The position numbers were made by a program, and so were the translations under genes. A stretch of 64,000 nt of DNA, taken from contig NC_089494.1 of NCBI RefSeq assembly GCF_036850765.1, positions 229,170,779 through 229,234,778 of the forward strand. The letters are read 5' to 3'. This DNA comes from Saccopteryx bilineata (taxonomy: Eukaryota; Chordata; Mammalia; Chiroptera; Emballonuridae). Positions within the stretch are counted from its first letter, which is position 1. Every line of letters starts with the position of its first letter. Positions 46,181 to 59,353 of the stretch are shown piece by piece. The notes beneath the pieces are model-generated. The model saw nothing but the letters and a program-made list of their open reading frames with translations, had not been told where the DNA came from and searched no databases.

Positions 46181-48960
46181 CTGAGATGGGGTTTATTTTG
46201 TACCTCAGTTTAAAAAGAGTTTCTGGCATTTAGAATGCAGGAACTGGGTTCTTGCCCTTGACCCAGTGACCTTTTGATGACTCCATGTGTTAGAAACTTA
46301 TGAGAATCATTTCCTTTCTGGAATCCGAGAGACTTAGGAAATCTACCCCAATTCTAGGCAGATTGCTATTCTCCTAATTGCAATCACTCAGATCCATGTC
46401 CTCCACAAATTTGCAAACATCAGCACAGTGTCGCGTGAGACAGTGCCATGTTCCTTCCAAGCTCTCAGCGGCCCCTGTGCCGGAGGAAGCCCAGGTGCTT
46501 CTGTGGCTCACGCGTCTCCCCCATCCACTCTGCTGGTCCTGGGCAGCGAGGCATCCTTTCCCCTTACTCTGTGCTGATGGCTGCACTGCTTTATCACCCA
46601 GGCTTCTTTCTTTGCTGGCTATGGTAAGTGTAATGCGAACTGGCTTCAGTAGAAAGGGGGGATTATTGCTTCACACTATTGAAAAGACTAGGGTTCTATC
46701 TCCAGCTTCAATCACAGTCCAATCCAGGATTCAAAAAATATCACCAGGATCCACTCTCTTCCTTCTTTCCTTGTATATCCTCTGTTCCTCCTTTTTATTC
46801 TCAGTCTTTCAGCCCTATTCCCTCAAGTTAAGCTCTACTCTCGGTGCTCGCTGGTTCAAAATGGATGCTGCCCTAGATCTTCGAGTACCTGAGGGTGAAA
46901 GCCGTCAGAAAGGAGCACTAGCCTAGCACGTCCCAGAAGGGCTTCCTGTGTGTTCCCGGCTCTGATGCAAACGTGTTGGTACCTCAGACCAGCCACCACG
47001 GGCAGGGAGCTTAAACAAGCTGTTTGGCTGTCACATGCTTCGTCCTTTGTCCTTTGGGGGTGATGGGGTGGGGAGGAGCTGAGGGGTGGGGTGCAGCTGA
47101 GCCGCATACAGGAGGGTGGATTACCAAAAGAAATGGAGAGCAGGGCCTGTTAGTGGAAGTGTGGAGAGTGGGTACTGGATGACCTCAAATCCACAGATCT
47201 CCATTACCAGCATTACCAGCCCTGCCCAAACCTGTGCTCTGCTTCAAGGGAACAACAACAAGTCCTTAATTCCCTAAATAGTGAAAAAAGACCTCAACTT
47301 TTCTAATGATTTTGCTCAGGGCTGCCTGACAAATGTTATCTTTGAAGGAACAAAGTTTTAAACAAGAGAGGTGTTTCTGGGGACGTATGGGTGCACTGTC
47401 AACCTTCACCAACACGGGGAAGAAAGGAGGCCTGCTAATTACAGCGGCTCTAATGTCGGCACTTACACTCTGAGCACTGTGCTCAGCACTTTACACGTGT
47501 TTGTGACTAATGAAGAAAACAGGCATTAAAATTAGACTCTTAGGCTAGCAGCTCCCCAGTGGATGGAGCAGTGTCATCCAGCCCAGACCTCACTGCGGGC
47601 CGGGGAATAGTGCTGACTCATTGCTTACCCACTAACCTGCTATTCTGCTTGCCTTTGCTCTTTTTGAGTTTATATAGATCTTTTTGTTTCTTAAGATTTA
47701 CAAACCCAAATGGATCACTTGTATTTATGAATTAGAATGAGTGGGTAGTTTTTTTTCTAAAATTAGTCTTGTTACCTTTAAATGTAAGATCCATTTCATT
47801 CCTACCAACTATCAATTCCATGAAGGCAGAGATTTTTCCTACTTTCTCCCCGTTGTATTCCTGGGGTGTAGAATGGTGCCTAGCATGAAATTGGCAACCT
47901 TTCCCAATCTCCAAGACCCCCAAACTTTTCTGGGTTTGAATCTGCTTGGGGGTCACCTGGAGGACATCACTCTCTGAGGACACTGGAAGGACTCTCTAGG
48001 GATGACAGCCACAGAGAAGACTAGTCCCCCCTAGCAGGCCCCTACCCTGCCATCTAACCTGAAGCAGCCCTTTTGAGGAAGTGGACCAAGAGCATCCTGG
48101 TACGTACCTTCCTTTCTCAACGGTGGTTCCAAAGACTGTAGAGTCCCTTGTGAGTGAAAGTATCTTGGAACCTCAACGGCAGACCCAGCGTTGGCTCTTT
48201 TCTGGAATGCTCAGTGATAGCTCTTTTATGGCCTCTAGGAAAACACTAGGAGAATATGATCCAAGGAACCATAGGTAAGCTGCAGAGTAACAGCTTAGGG
48301 TCCAGTAGAGAACGTTCAGCAGAGCATTCCCAGGTCATATGGGCCACTTGACATTCCTGCCCCTGCAATCACTTGCAGGGGGCCCACCCCTCCCTGACAT
48401 CACCAGCGGGACTTGAAATTAATCATGGTACATTGAAAACACCGCTGTCCCATCTCTGTCCCAGTAGAGCCCAATCTCTACGTGAATCAGGTGTCCCTGA
48501 TTCGACTTCCCCGTGCAGTGGGACACTCCTGCTTGTTAGCAGGGCTGGCAGCCTCTTCGAGACTACTCTTGAGGCGGCTATGAGGATTCTACTTATCAGT
48601 GCCAACACTAACTGCCACCGGAAGAAAGAAACAACCATATGTAAGTTAGTTGTAAAAATTACTCAGGCAGTTTATTACTCACAAATCCTTTTGGCGTGCC
48701 TGGGTACAGTTTAAGGGGGCCCTGTTGGCGTGCTCCTCTCGGCTGCCTTTGGTCAGAGCGGCGTGGAGACAGTCCACGTCAACACTGGTGTCTGGGCGAC
48801 TTCCTCAGCAGGGGGCCCCTCAGCTTTAGTACCTTTTCTGGCCAATGCCTTCTAACAGGTGTCAATTTACAAGATTTTTATTTCAAACTACATTTTTGGG
48901 AGTTTTTTGCAGAGAGCCCTTTTTATGTTAATTTATTGAAATGTTACATTAAGCCACTTT
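46181..48960. other. Intergenic with small MIR/L2 scraps
   Basis: MIR-like words lie at 47440-47520 ('gagcactgtgctcagcactt') and L2-like words at 47790-47900. A 182-codon frame at 46378-46926 has no domain or splice support. Confidence 0.5.
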
Positions 48961-49332
48961 TTTTTTTTTGTATTTTTCTGAAGCTGGAAACGGGGAGGCA
49001 GTCAGACAGACTCTCGCATGCGCCCGACCAGGATCCACCCGGCACGCCCACCAGGGGGCGATGTTCTGCCCCTCTGGGGCATCGCTCTTGTTGCAACCAG
49101 AGCCATTCTAGCGCCTGAGGCAGAGGCTACAGAGCCATCCCCAGCGTCCGGGCCATCTTTTGCTCCAATGGAGCCTTGGCTGCGGGAGGGGAAGAGAGAG
49201 ACAGAGAGGAAGGAGAGGGGGAGGGGTGGAGAAGCAGATGGGCGCCTCTCCTGTGTGCCCTGGCTGGGAATCAAACCCGGGACTTCCGCACGCCAGGCCG
49301 ACACTCTACCACTGAGCCAACCAGCCAGGGCC
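48961..49332 (-). mobile_element. tRNA-headed SINE, family A (young)
   Basis: Full length, flanked by ACATTAAGCCACTTTT on both sides. It carries CCCACCAGGGGGCGATG at 49047-49063. Confidence 0.94.
49047..49063 (+). promoter_or_regulatory. CTCF-like motif in a SINE
   Basis: CCCACCAGGGGGCGATG matches the CCACCAGGGGGCG part of the CTCF core. Inference only. Confidence 0.3.
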
Positions 49333-51837
49333 ACATTAAGCCACTTTTAAGATGTTCCTAGGGAAGCCTCCTGTCTACGTCAACTCATGGAGTTATGACA
49401 TCAAGCCACTTCTTATTTATATGTAACTACACGTATACTAACTGGGCCCTGCTTGAAAGTCAGAGTCTGTTTATCATATTTGTACACACTATATAAATTC
49501 CTATCCAGGTGGTATAACTTTATTTAATTTCCTTAATTGATTTTAGTATTATATCTTAATTACTTTTATATATTTTCCATATTTTTTGATATTTCTATAT
49601 ATTTAAATTATTATGACCTTACATTACTGCAACAATCCCCTTCACCAATATCTAATAAAGGGACAGGTAAAGCAAAATCACAGGAGGACACCAACTGAAC
49701 AATGAATACCCTCTTTCCTAGGTCCCTTTCCGCACTGGGCTCTAAAAGCACATGCAGACAAGGAAGAAGCTTAATACCTCTCTCTGTCCTAGCGGGAGAT
49801 AGGAGGATTCCTCTCTGGCAAAATCTGTCAGCCCAAGAGAAAAGCATTAATGGTGTCTAGCCTGATCGTGCGAGGAATTAGTGATCTCCAGCCTGAGAGC
49901 CTACCCGTCAACAAGCCCTGTGTACACAGAGTTTTTGTTTTTTCTCACTTTGTTCCTGAACTAATTTATGAGGACTTATAAAGTAGAGACATAAATGGTG
50001 TCAGCAAAGAAGCTGTGCCCAAAATGTAAACTCACACTTGCTTAGATCAGGCCACTAAATTGGCTCACTCTTTCAACAGCCAACTGTCCAGGGAAATAGA
50101 CAGTTCTACACTCTGCAATATCCACAAGATAAAAGACAAGTAGTTGCTCTCAACTCTCTTCTCTCTATCACCATAGTGATGGTTACCATGGAATCTTCAT
50201 CTGGACTTCACTTTTGTCGGTTTAATGTCTGTCCTTGGGGATATCTCAGAAAAATTATAGTAACCTTGTTTTTATTTGAACTGAAGTCACCCTGATGTGT
50301 CCATCGCTCCTGTGCCTAGCGCACACATTTCCCTTCTCATAACAGCTGATAAAGATACCTCTTGGGATAATTCTGTCATGGATTTTGACTTCTAACTCGC
50401 CAGTTCATTAGGTCACTAAAGAAGATTAAAGTGATGAAGGAGATTAATTTTTTCAAAAGAAAGAAAAACATTTTCATTGCAAGGGAGACTTCTAAAGCTT
50501 TCACACCCCAGGGGAAAGTGTCGGCTTAGATGTCTGTTTCACGCAGGGTTGTTGTGGAGCAAGGGTTATGCGCGCCCTATTAAGCATCACGCTTTGGAAT
50601 TCTAAGTGCCCTCAGTGAAACAGTCAGGAGATTCAACTCAACTCAGGGCGTACCCCATGCTCTGCAAATTAACTACGTGGAAGTATAAAATATATATCTT
50701 TCTTTTTCTCTCTGAAAATATGAGAGATCATACTTCTGATGTCCCCAAAGATATCTGAACAATACAATATGGGTACAGTCATCTTTCCTGACCCCCTAAA
50801 CATCCCAGCAAAGCAGAATTTTATCCCTTCATTAAAAATGAATAGGACAAAGAATCCTGTGTACAAATAAGGCATTTTTTTGGTTTAGTTTATTACTCTT
50901 ACTTGCAACATATATTGAATATCTATTATGTGCCAGGCAATGAGGTAGGTGTCATAATACAATAACAAATAAAATCCTGCTCTTTTCAAGGAGTTGATAA
51001 TCTAGTGGGGAAATAGGAGCATACAGAAACCTCACACAATATCTTGTGATCAGCACTATCAAATAGGTTTGTACAAAGCTGTGGGTGTGCTGGAAGGACC
51101 AATGAATTCTTTTCCACAGGGCTGAGGGTGGGGATGAGGAAAGGCCATCTTAGGGAAGGCTTTGCGGAGTCATTCTTATCTTTTCACATTTGTACAATGA
51201 AAGAAGAAGAAAAGCCAAGGTGGTTTCATCTGAACATCCAGTGAGTGCTGGGCAGTGGATATCAAGAAAAATAACATGCCGTTCTTGACCTTGAGAAATG
51301 TCCTACTTCTTCTGGGTCTGAAATCTACTTGGTTTCCTATAAACAGTATTCCCGAGCAAAATACATACCTCATGTATTTTGATAGGTATTTATTTTGATA
51401 AGTATCTTGATCTAAAGACTACAGAGGAGATGGTTTGTTCAGTGTGGGAAGGGAGGATGTCACTCTGAAAACTCAAGGAGTAATTGACGGAAGAGGCGTG
51501 GGGCTTTTTCTGTGCCACTCAGCAAGGCAGACCAGGGCAAGGGATGCAAATTACATAAAGGCAAATGTGAGTCCATTTTAAAGGAGACTTGTTTTTCTGA
51601 AACCTAGAACTCTCTAAACCTGGAACAAGGTGTCTTGTGGGGTGGTGGGTGCCTTGTTCTAATCAAGAAAAACAAAGATGTGAGATGATTTTCAGGCATT
51701 ATAAACAGTTGGACCAGATTCACTTATTTAAGAATGAGCTATCACATGCTCAGCATTCTTCTAAGCATTAGGCATTTAATAATGAGTACGGCATAGATCT
51801 CTCCCTCCAGGAAACAGGCAGTCTCTGGGCACGTACA
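49333..51837. other. Intergenic, one L2-like scrap
   Basis: 50890-51010 ('atctattatgtgccaggcaa', 'gagttgataatctagtgggg') is L2-like, as is 51725-51830. No gene seen. Confidence 0.55.
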
Positions 51838-52072
51838 TATATTCTGTTTACAAAAATTAGGGGATATTTCAAAATGAATATAAAGCAATAACAAAGCATT
51901 TGATTTTTTTTTTTATTAAACAAGAACATCAGAAAAGCAAACAACAAGTCAAAGAAAGTTGTTCAATTATGCAAATGAAATGCAAAACCAACTTTTATTT
52001 CACTGGTGAAAATACAAAAGGTTAAAAGTACTGCACGTTCCCTGATGCCCTAATGTTTGTGAGCAGTGCGGT
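51838..52072. mobile_element. Mariner-type element, about 235 bp, longer relative of the 29.3-kb MITE
   Basis: The left end shares acaaaaattaggggatattt and 'aaatgaatat(a)aag' with the 77-bp MITE; the right end 'tgtttgtgagcagtg' is the complementary terminus. The interior of about 170 bp is extra. TIRs are diverged, so this copy is older. Confidence 0.7.
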
Positions 52073-53200
52073 GTGATGCGTGGCGGTGGAATTAATATGC
52101 TGGAGGGGATTATGGAAGGCTTCATAGAGGAAGTTACTTTGAAGCTGAAATCCAAAGGACAAGAATACAGAGCCAGGCCAAGGTAGTGGCAGGGGCAAGG
52201 GAGTGCCAGATTTCTTTCAAAGTCTAGTAGTCCATACAAATGTATTGGCCAATATGTGTAAAAAGAAACAAACAATCAAAAAAACCCCCAAAACAAACAA
52301 AAAGACTGTGTTAACCCTTTTCACTGGAGCAGGAAATAAATAAGATCGTGTTTACTAGGCATTTTTTTTAAAAAAAAAAATAATTAACCAAATTGTGGCT
52401 TATAAGTATATATGCAAATTAAAAATAGAAATTCACAGAGGGTTGGATACACCTTGAGTCGTACTCGCCTCCCAGTTATATTGCTAGTTGTCAATACCAG
52501 TCCCCAACCCTGTCCCCTTCCCTGCACGCCGGGGTGGGGGCGGTGAGGGTAGCAGCGTGGGAACTGAAGGGAGCTGGGACAGTGTCCAGTTCTGGAACTT
52601 ACCTGACTTCTCCAAGGAAGGTGAAAACTTTACTCTCTGAGGAGCTGTTCCAGTGACTATGTGTTACAATCTACCCCCAAACTTAGTGATGAAAACAACC
52701 ATTCATCATGCTCATGGATTCCGCGGGGCTAGGATTTGAACACGGTACAGCAGGGACAGCTGGTCTCAGCCTCAGAAGTCGGGGCTGGGATGACTTGTTC
52801 AGTCACTTGGCTGGTGGCTCACTCTGGGAAGGCCCACAGCATCTGGGGCTGGAGAGCTGGGGCTCCTTGGGCAGCTCTCCCCCCATGTTTCTGTTCTTTC
52901 CCCACATGGTCTCTCCAGCGTTGCGAATTCAAGGCAGCTGGATTTTTACAAGGTGCTTAGGGCTCCGGAGATGCACAGGGAGAGCCAGAGAGATGCAGGC
53001 GGGCGTAGGGGGTGCACCAAACACTGTATCCTACATGTGATCTAGCCTCAGAAGCTGCTGACATCACTGACACTACCCAGGTCGAAGGGGAGGGGACGCA
53101 GATTCCATGCCATGTTGGGGAGTGGAAGTTTCTGGAAAAGCATGTGGAACTGAAAATACTGCAATGGTCATTTTTGAAAAATCTCATCTGCCACAGGCAC
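52073..53200. other. Intergenic with an old unassigned repeat
   Basis: 52655-53040 resembles the repeat at 4130-4505 ('gtgttacaatctacccccaa'). The rest shows nothing recognisable. Confidence 0.5.
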
Positions 53201-53314
53201 TTTTAATTTAATTTTAATTTAATTCTAAAGGGCACATGTGGCTAGTGGCTACTGTATTGTTCAGCTGAGCTCTAGAGGATCAGGTTTGGCCATTCTGTTT
53301 ATCTGCGTTGTAAT
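53200..53314. mobile_element. MER5A-like partial copy
   Basis: 'gcacatgtggctagtggcta' and the TTTAATTTAATT tract are MER5A. Only the right half is present, followed by flanking sequence that recurs at 54110-54240. Confidence 0.7.
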
Positions 53315-53326
53315 ATTTACCATCTT

Positions 53327-53389
53327 TTTTTTTTATAGAGAATTCCATTTTTTTTAATTTTTATTTTTTCTTTATTCATTTTTAGAGAG

Positions 53390-53423
<34 letters not shown>

Positions 53424-53560
53424 CAGAGAGAGAGAAGGGGGGAGGAGCTAGAAGCGTCAACTCCCATATGTGCCTTGACCAGGCAAGCCCAGGGTTTTGA
53501 ACCGGCGACCTCAGCGTTCTAGGTCGACGCTTTATCCACTGCGCCACCACAGGTCAGGCC
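53327..53560 (-). mobile_element. tRNA-headed SINE, family C
   Basis: Family-C body and head on the minus strand, flanked by ATTTACCATCTT at 53315-53326 and 53561-53572. Confidence 0.94.
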
Positions 53561-53721
53561 ATTTACCATCTTGATATAACTAGTTTCTCTCATGTCTATC
53601 CCTTTGACTAAAATAGAGGTTTTGGACTGTGTTTTATTCACTTTAGTGTCTCTAGCCCCTTTATAAATATATATACAATAAATGGCTTAAACTAGTGTCA
53701 CTGAGGCTTGTGTGTTTAAAA

Positions 53722-53838
53722 GAAGAGAGAGAGAGAGAGAGAAAGAGAAAGAGAGAGAGAGGGAGGGAGGAGGGAGGGAGGAAGGAAGGAAGGAAGGAAG
53801 GAAGCAAGGAAGGAAGGAAAGAAGGAAAGAAAGAAGAG
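53722..53838. repeat. Polypurine microsatellite (GA)n/(GGAA)n
   Basis: A compound of GA, GGGA and GGAA units, all purine on the + strand. Confidence 0.95.
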
Positions 53839-53989
53839 CATCAGAAACAGTAAGATTGTGCCCTAGGAGGCCAAGGTCTCTGCCAGCTGTAACACTGCGA
53901 GTCTGCCTCTCTTTAGGGCGACGATGGGCTGGCAGGTGGAACTGGCTTGGTGTTAACCTGCGTTTGCTTCCCCACCTGTCACTCTGTAA

Positions 53990-54215
53990 CAGTGCTGCCC
54001 TATAGGACTTTCTGGGATGATGGAAACGTTTAGTATGTGCACTGTCCGCTATGTCACATGTGGCTATTGAGCACTTAAAATGTGGCTAGTGTGACTGAGA
54101 AACTAAATTTAAAATTTTATTTAGTTTTAATCAATTTTAATTTAATTCTAAAGAGCACATGTGGTTGGTGGCTACCGTATTGCTCAGCTGAGCTCTAGGG
54201 TCAGGTCTGGCCGTT
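53990..54215. mobile_element. MER5A
   Basis: 'gctgccctataggactttct', 'tatgtcacatgtggctattg', 'agcacttaaaatgtggctag' and 'cacatgtggttggtggctac' give a nearly complete MER5A. Confidence 0.85.
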
Positions 54216-54254
54216 CTGTTTCTGTTTAATATTTTACAGGAACAAATACTACTG

Positions 54255-54920
54255 GCCTTTTTTTTTCAGTTTTAAAAATTGAGTTGTAATTGACATCTAA
54301 CATTCTAGTATTATCAGGTGTACAACCAAATGATTCAATATTTGTATATATTGCAAAATGATCGCCACAATAAGACTAGTGAGCATCTATCACCAGACAT
54401 AGTTATAGAATTATTTTCTTGTAATGAGAAATTTGAACATTTTCTCTGTTAGCAGCTTGCAGATATTCAATGCAGTATTATTAATTGTATCAATAGTCGC
54501 AATGCCGCACATTACATCCTGGGACTCATTTACATCCTTGGCAGTTTGTATCTTTCGACCCCTTTACCATTTCACACCACCAGCCCTCCACCTCTGGCAA
54601 CCATACTCTGTTCTCTGTATCTATGAGCTTGGCTTTTTGTTTTTGTTTCCAGTTTTATTTTTTTAAGATTCCACATAGAGGTGAGATTATACAGTATCTG
54701 TCTTTCTCTGCAAGACTTACTTCACTTAGCACAATATCCTTAAGGTACAACCACGTTGTCACAAATGGCATGATTTTTTTTATGGCTGAATAATATTTTA
54801 TTGTGTATGTCTGTACACACACACACACACATCACATTTTCTTGATTCATTCATTCCTCAATGGACCCTTAGGTTGTTTCCATCTTTTTGCCATTCTAAA
54901 TACTTCTTGCTTCAGCAACA
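54255..54920 (-). mobile_element. L1 3' UTR fragment, antisense
   Basis: 'attgagttgtaattgacatc', 'tattgcaaaatgatcgccac', 'ctctggcaaccatactctgt', 'acttcacttagcacaatatc' and 'tggctgaataatattttatt' are ordered antisense L1 3' UTR phrases. Confidence 0.8.
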
Positions 54921-57062
54921 GACACAAAAGCTACAAAAGTATTTTGTGTCCTTCCCTGATCCTTCCCAACAAATACTCCTTTAAATTCCTGAGACAAGCG
55001 GTTAGTTGCTGGTTTCAGCAACTTTCCCCTTTCCTCACATTCTCTATTTTCCAATCTTTTTCCCTGTTGGTCTCAAAATTATAAATTCTTTTTGTTTACA
55101 TTTTGATTTCTACCTGGAAAAGTACGTCCTCGTGCCTAATCTGTATCGCACACACTAACGTAATGACCTGTGTTGAAAGGTTGTTGGTGTTACTTAAACC
55201 AGTGACCGCTTTCATTAAACCCGCCTTTAAACACTCGTTTGGGGTGGTGCTCACTGGGAATCTTTAGTCTGGCTTCTCCGGCTCCCTTGTATAATTTGAG
55301 CTGTCATTCTCCATATGCTTCCTTTCGGCATGTCCTGATTTTTATTAAACTGTCCTTGCAATGTTCTTGCTTTTCATGTGGCTTTTGCAGAGTGAAGAGC
55401 ATTGTCTTTGTTGTAGTTTGGAAAGGGGTTGGGGTAACCTTACCTTTATGGACAAAAGTGTGCAGCTTTAGAATCCTGTTTTGAAAAATTTGAGAGTAAA
55501 AACAAATGTTTTCTCCCCTAAGCCCAGGAGTTCCGCCACGCAGAGAGTTTAGGAAGCGTGACTGGGGCTCTGGAGCATTTATATTCAAAAGGCAAGCTTT
55601 ATTTTCCCAAGAATATGTGAGACATGGGGACCTGGGGTGATCTGGGGACCTAGGTTTTGCCTCAAAGGCACTCCGGTTTCTTGCTCTGGGAAGGAGGGGC
55701 TGCGTCTCTGGAAGCAACTGGAAGGTCAGGATGGTGTGCTAATAGCATTGTAGCTGGATTCAACTGTAAGCACGGCCAGAGAGAGTTTTGTCTGTTTTAT
55801 TCACTGTTGTACCACCAGCTCTCATTCAGTTCATTATCCAACAAAACAGAGCAAGATTCCTACCCCGGTGAGACTGAACTGCTAGCATGAAGTGGGAAAG
55901 GGGGAGAAAGACACAAACAGAAGCAATAAAGAGGTAAATTAAAAGATGTTAGTGATGTGAGTGGGTAACACGCTACAACATAAGAAAGCAGAGAGCAGAT
56001 GAGGGATATGGGAAGGCTGCAGTTTAAATGGCAATTTTAAACATAGTGGTCAGGCTAGGTGACACGAAATAATAGTTGAGCAAAGACCCAAAGTAAGGGT
56101 AGACTGGTGCTTAGAACAATACCTGGCTGAGAACTTACTTGTCAAGTGAACAAATAAGTAAGCAGTCTATCCTTCCATTCAATGCTGTGTCCTTCAGATG
56201 ACCTTGAGATGGGCTGTGAGCATCTGCTGTCCCCCAGTGAGATTGAGATGTTCGATTATCTCTCCACAACAAACGTTCCCAGTGTTAAGTATTTTCATAC
56301 AGCTCAGCTCCTACTTGTAAGCCAGCAATTTTGTCAGGTGTTCAACTGAGATTTAGTGATGTGTTTCAAAGCCAGAGGAAAAATTGACCTTATTGAATTT
56401 ACTGAGATGTGCATTTATATGGTATTATTATCTCTAACTGGTACCTTCTCAAGCTATGTGAAAGCAAACCCTGCAGAATACATGTCTGTCCATCAAACCG
56501 AGTATTGCATATGTTTGGTGACGGTGGTGGGGAGGACTGTGGAGGTTTGCAGAATGGGGTAGAAAAGCCAATGTTCCCCACTTCACAGTTTTGCCTGGGG
56601 CTGGCCCTGTGGGAGAGTGCTAGTAATGAACATTCTTCCTTACTCTCAAATTATTTAATTTCATGGTGATTCTACGACTCCCACTTTAAGACTTGAGGCA
56701 CAACGAAGGCAGATCGTTTGTCTGGGCTCCTCCGGGGTGAGAACGTGGAAACCAATAAAAGGCTTCCTGCTGCCAAGAGCCTAACTCTTGTGCTAAATAC
56801 TCTATCCAAATGGACTGAGTTACCGGACTTGGAGTTGATGAAATAATCCATTCATTGATGTGAAAAATATATTTGAACCCCGTGTCGGAGCCTCCAGGAG
56901 GGCTGCCGAGGATCCCGGCCTTCTGTTATTTGTGTTCTCCAGCAGGTTCCCTTCTGCCCTCACTGGGGCTGACCTGGGTAACCAACAGGACATTATGCAA
57001 ATGACAGGACGGGACCTATAAGGCCAGGACAGAACACACATTGTAACTTTCACCTTGCTTTC
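54921..57062. other. Intergenic, nothing recognised
   Basis: No gene or clear element. A 137-codon minus frame at 55304-55717 has no recognisable content. Confidence 0.55.
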
Positions 57063-57432
57063 TTTTTTTTTTGTATTTTTCTGAAGTTGGAAACGGGGAG
57101 GCAGTCAGACAGAATCCCGCATGCGCCCGCCCGGGATCCACTCAGCATGCCCACGAGGGGGCGATGTTCTGCCCATCTGGGGCGTTGCTCTCTTGCAACC
57201 AGAGCCATTCTAGCGCCAGGGCCAGAGGCCACAGAGCCATCCTCAGCGCCCGGGCAAACTTTGCTCCAATGGAGCCTTGGCTGAGGGAGGGGAAGAGAGA
57301 GACAGAGAGGAAGGAGAGGGGGAGGGGTGGAGAAGCAGATGGGCGCTTCTCCTGTATGCCCTAGCCGGGAATTGAACCTGGGACTCCTGTACGCCAGGCT
57401 GACGCTCTACCACTGAGCCAATTGGCCAGGGC
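57063..57432 (-). mobile_element. tRNA-headed SINE, family A (young)
   Basis: Full length, flanked by TCACCTTGCTTTCTT. The CTCF-like site here is CCCACGAGGGGGCGATG (57150-57166). Confidence 0.93.
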
Positions 57433-57439
57433 CTCACCT

Positions 57440-57745
57440 TGCTTTCTTGAGGAACCTAGAGGAGAAGCCATCCTACCCTGAGCAGCCCCCTACAGAGGGC
57501 TAAGTGGCAAGGAACTGAGTCAGGCCTTTACCACCAGCCAGCATCCGCCTGGACACCGTGACAATGAGCCATTCTGGATGTGTGTCTTCCAGGCCCAGTC
57601 AAGCCTTCAGGTGACTAAAGCCTGGGCTGACATCTTGATTGCAACCTCACAGAAAGACTACAATCCAGAACCATCCAGATAAGCTGGTCTCAGATTCCTT
57701 ACTCACAGAAACTATGAGATAATAAATGTTTATTGTTGACCTGCT
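57440..57745 (+). mobile_element. MaLR-like LTR, 3' part
   Basis: 'tgacatcttgattgcaacct' and 'agaaactatgagataataaa' resemble the end of an MLT1-type LTR in sense orientation. The 5' part is cut off or replaced near the SINE. Confidence 0.5.
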
Positions 57746-58038
57746 TTTATCCACAACAATTCTGACACCAAATGTATAATTATCTGATTCTCTGGATACC
57801 ATCTGGGTGTTTAACAATTCAATTTAGTTCTGATATTACCTGGCATTTGTGTAGACCTGGCAGGTGTGCCCCACAAGACAGACCCTATTTCAAATGCCAT
57901 TCACAAGTTCTGACCAATCGGCTATAAATCAGAGATTCCTACCACACCCTGCTCAGGTTTGAGAATTTGCTAAAAGGGTTCACAAACTCAGAAAACACTT
58001 TACTTATGCTTACCCATTTATTATAAAGAATATGGCTC

Positions 58039-58358
58039 GCCTGACCAGACGGTGCGCAGTGGATAGAGCGTAGGACTGGGATGCAGAAGACCCAGGTTTG
58101 ACACCCCGAGGTCGCTAGCTCGAGTGTGGGCTCATCTGGTTTGAGCAAAGCTCACCAGCTTGGACCCAAGGTCGCTGGCTCCAGCAAGGGGTTACTCGGT
58201 CTGCTGTAGCCCCACGGTCAGGGCACATATGAGAAAGCAATCAATGAACAACTAAGGTGTTGCAAAGAAAAACTAATGATTGATGCTTCTCATCTCTCTC
58301 TGTTCCTGTCTGTCTGGCCCTGTCTATCCCTCTCTCTGACTCTGTAAAAAAAAAAAAA
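58039..58358 (+). mobile_element. tRNA-headed SINE, family B, + strand
   Basis: A near-complete sense copy: 'gcctgaccagacggtgcgca' head, 'gaggtcgctagctcgagtgt', '(a)aagcaatcaatgaacaact', CT-rich tract and A15 tail. AAGAATATGGCTC flanks it at 58026-58038 and 58359-58371. It serves as the reference for family B in this window. Confidence 0.95.
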
Positions 58359-58372
58359 AAGAATATGGCTCA

Positions 58373-58900
58373 GGAACAGCCAAAAGGCAGAGGTGCATAG
58401 GGAAAGGTAGAGGAGGGGAAGGGAGATATAGCTGTGAACAAGACAGATGAGGCCCCACTCTCATGAAACATAATCAAATGGGAAGGGAGGGAGAATGAAT
58501 ACACACACTAATCAACATAATTTCAGTGGGTGATATGTTTTGAAGAAGTTAAAATCTATGATAAGAATAACCCCAATAAATAGTAGTCCTCTTTTGATTG
58601 CTGACGATCCATTCATTTCACACTGTTACAACTTCTAGAATCCAAACCTGCTGCTTATGTCTCATTTTTTTATGCTACAGTGCCATAATTGCCCAGACTT
58701 GGAAGCAACCAAAATGTCCTTGGCCATAAATAAAAACTTTGACAATGCAAACTGGGAATGAAACTCTTGAATTAGCTGGTTTTTATAGAAGTGGTACACA
58801 CCATAATGCAGATAGAAAAATTTGGCCCTAAGTCACAAAAGGGGTGAATGGGGGATGCACCAGGGACAAGTCACCTGAAGAGTTTACAGGCAGCCTATTA
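58373..58900. other. Intergenic, nothing recognised
   Basis: L1-like words ('agacttggaagcaaccaaaa' at about 58696) hint at a sense L1 scrap. No gene. Confidence 0.45.
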
Positions 58901-58924
58901 TGTTAAACCCCAAGGTTATTCCAA

Positions 58925-59348
58925 AACTTAAAAAAAAATGTATTGATTGAAAAAAATTACTTCTTACAGAATCTTTAGGTTCATAGTAAAAGTGAGCAGA
59001 AGGTATAGAGATTTCCCATGCACCACCTGTCCCCACACATGCACAGCCTCGCCCGTTATCAACACTCCTCACCAGAAGGGTACATGTGTTACAATCGAAA
59101 CTACACTGACACATCATAATCATTCTAAATCTGCACTTGTGCATTCTGTGTGTTTGCACACATGTAATGACATGTATCCACTATTATAGTACCATGCAGA
59201 GTAGTTTTACTGCCTCAAAAAGCCTCCATGCTCTGTCTGTTCATCCCCCCCCCCCCCCCTCCCCGGCAATCACCAATCCACCAATCCTTTCACTGCCTCT
59301 GTAGTTTTGCCTTTCCCAGAATGTCATATAGTTGGAAACATACAGTAT
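58925..59348 (-). mobile_element. L1 3' end, antisense, part 1
   Basis: 'gggtacatgtgttacaatcg', 'atgacatgtatccactatta' and 'ccagaatgtcatatagttgg' are antisense L1 3' UTR and ORF2 end. A poly-C run lies at 59246-59261. It is split from part 2 by the LTR at 59354. Confidence 0.85.
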
Positions 59349-59353
59349 GTAGC

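Noticed and set aside
46378..46926. 182-codon frame
   Set aside because: Composition is ordinary intergenic sequence with no family resemblance or conserved motif visible.
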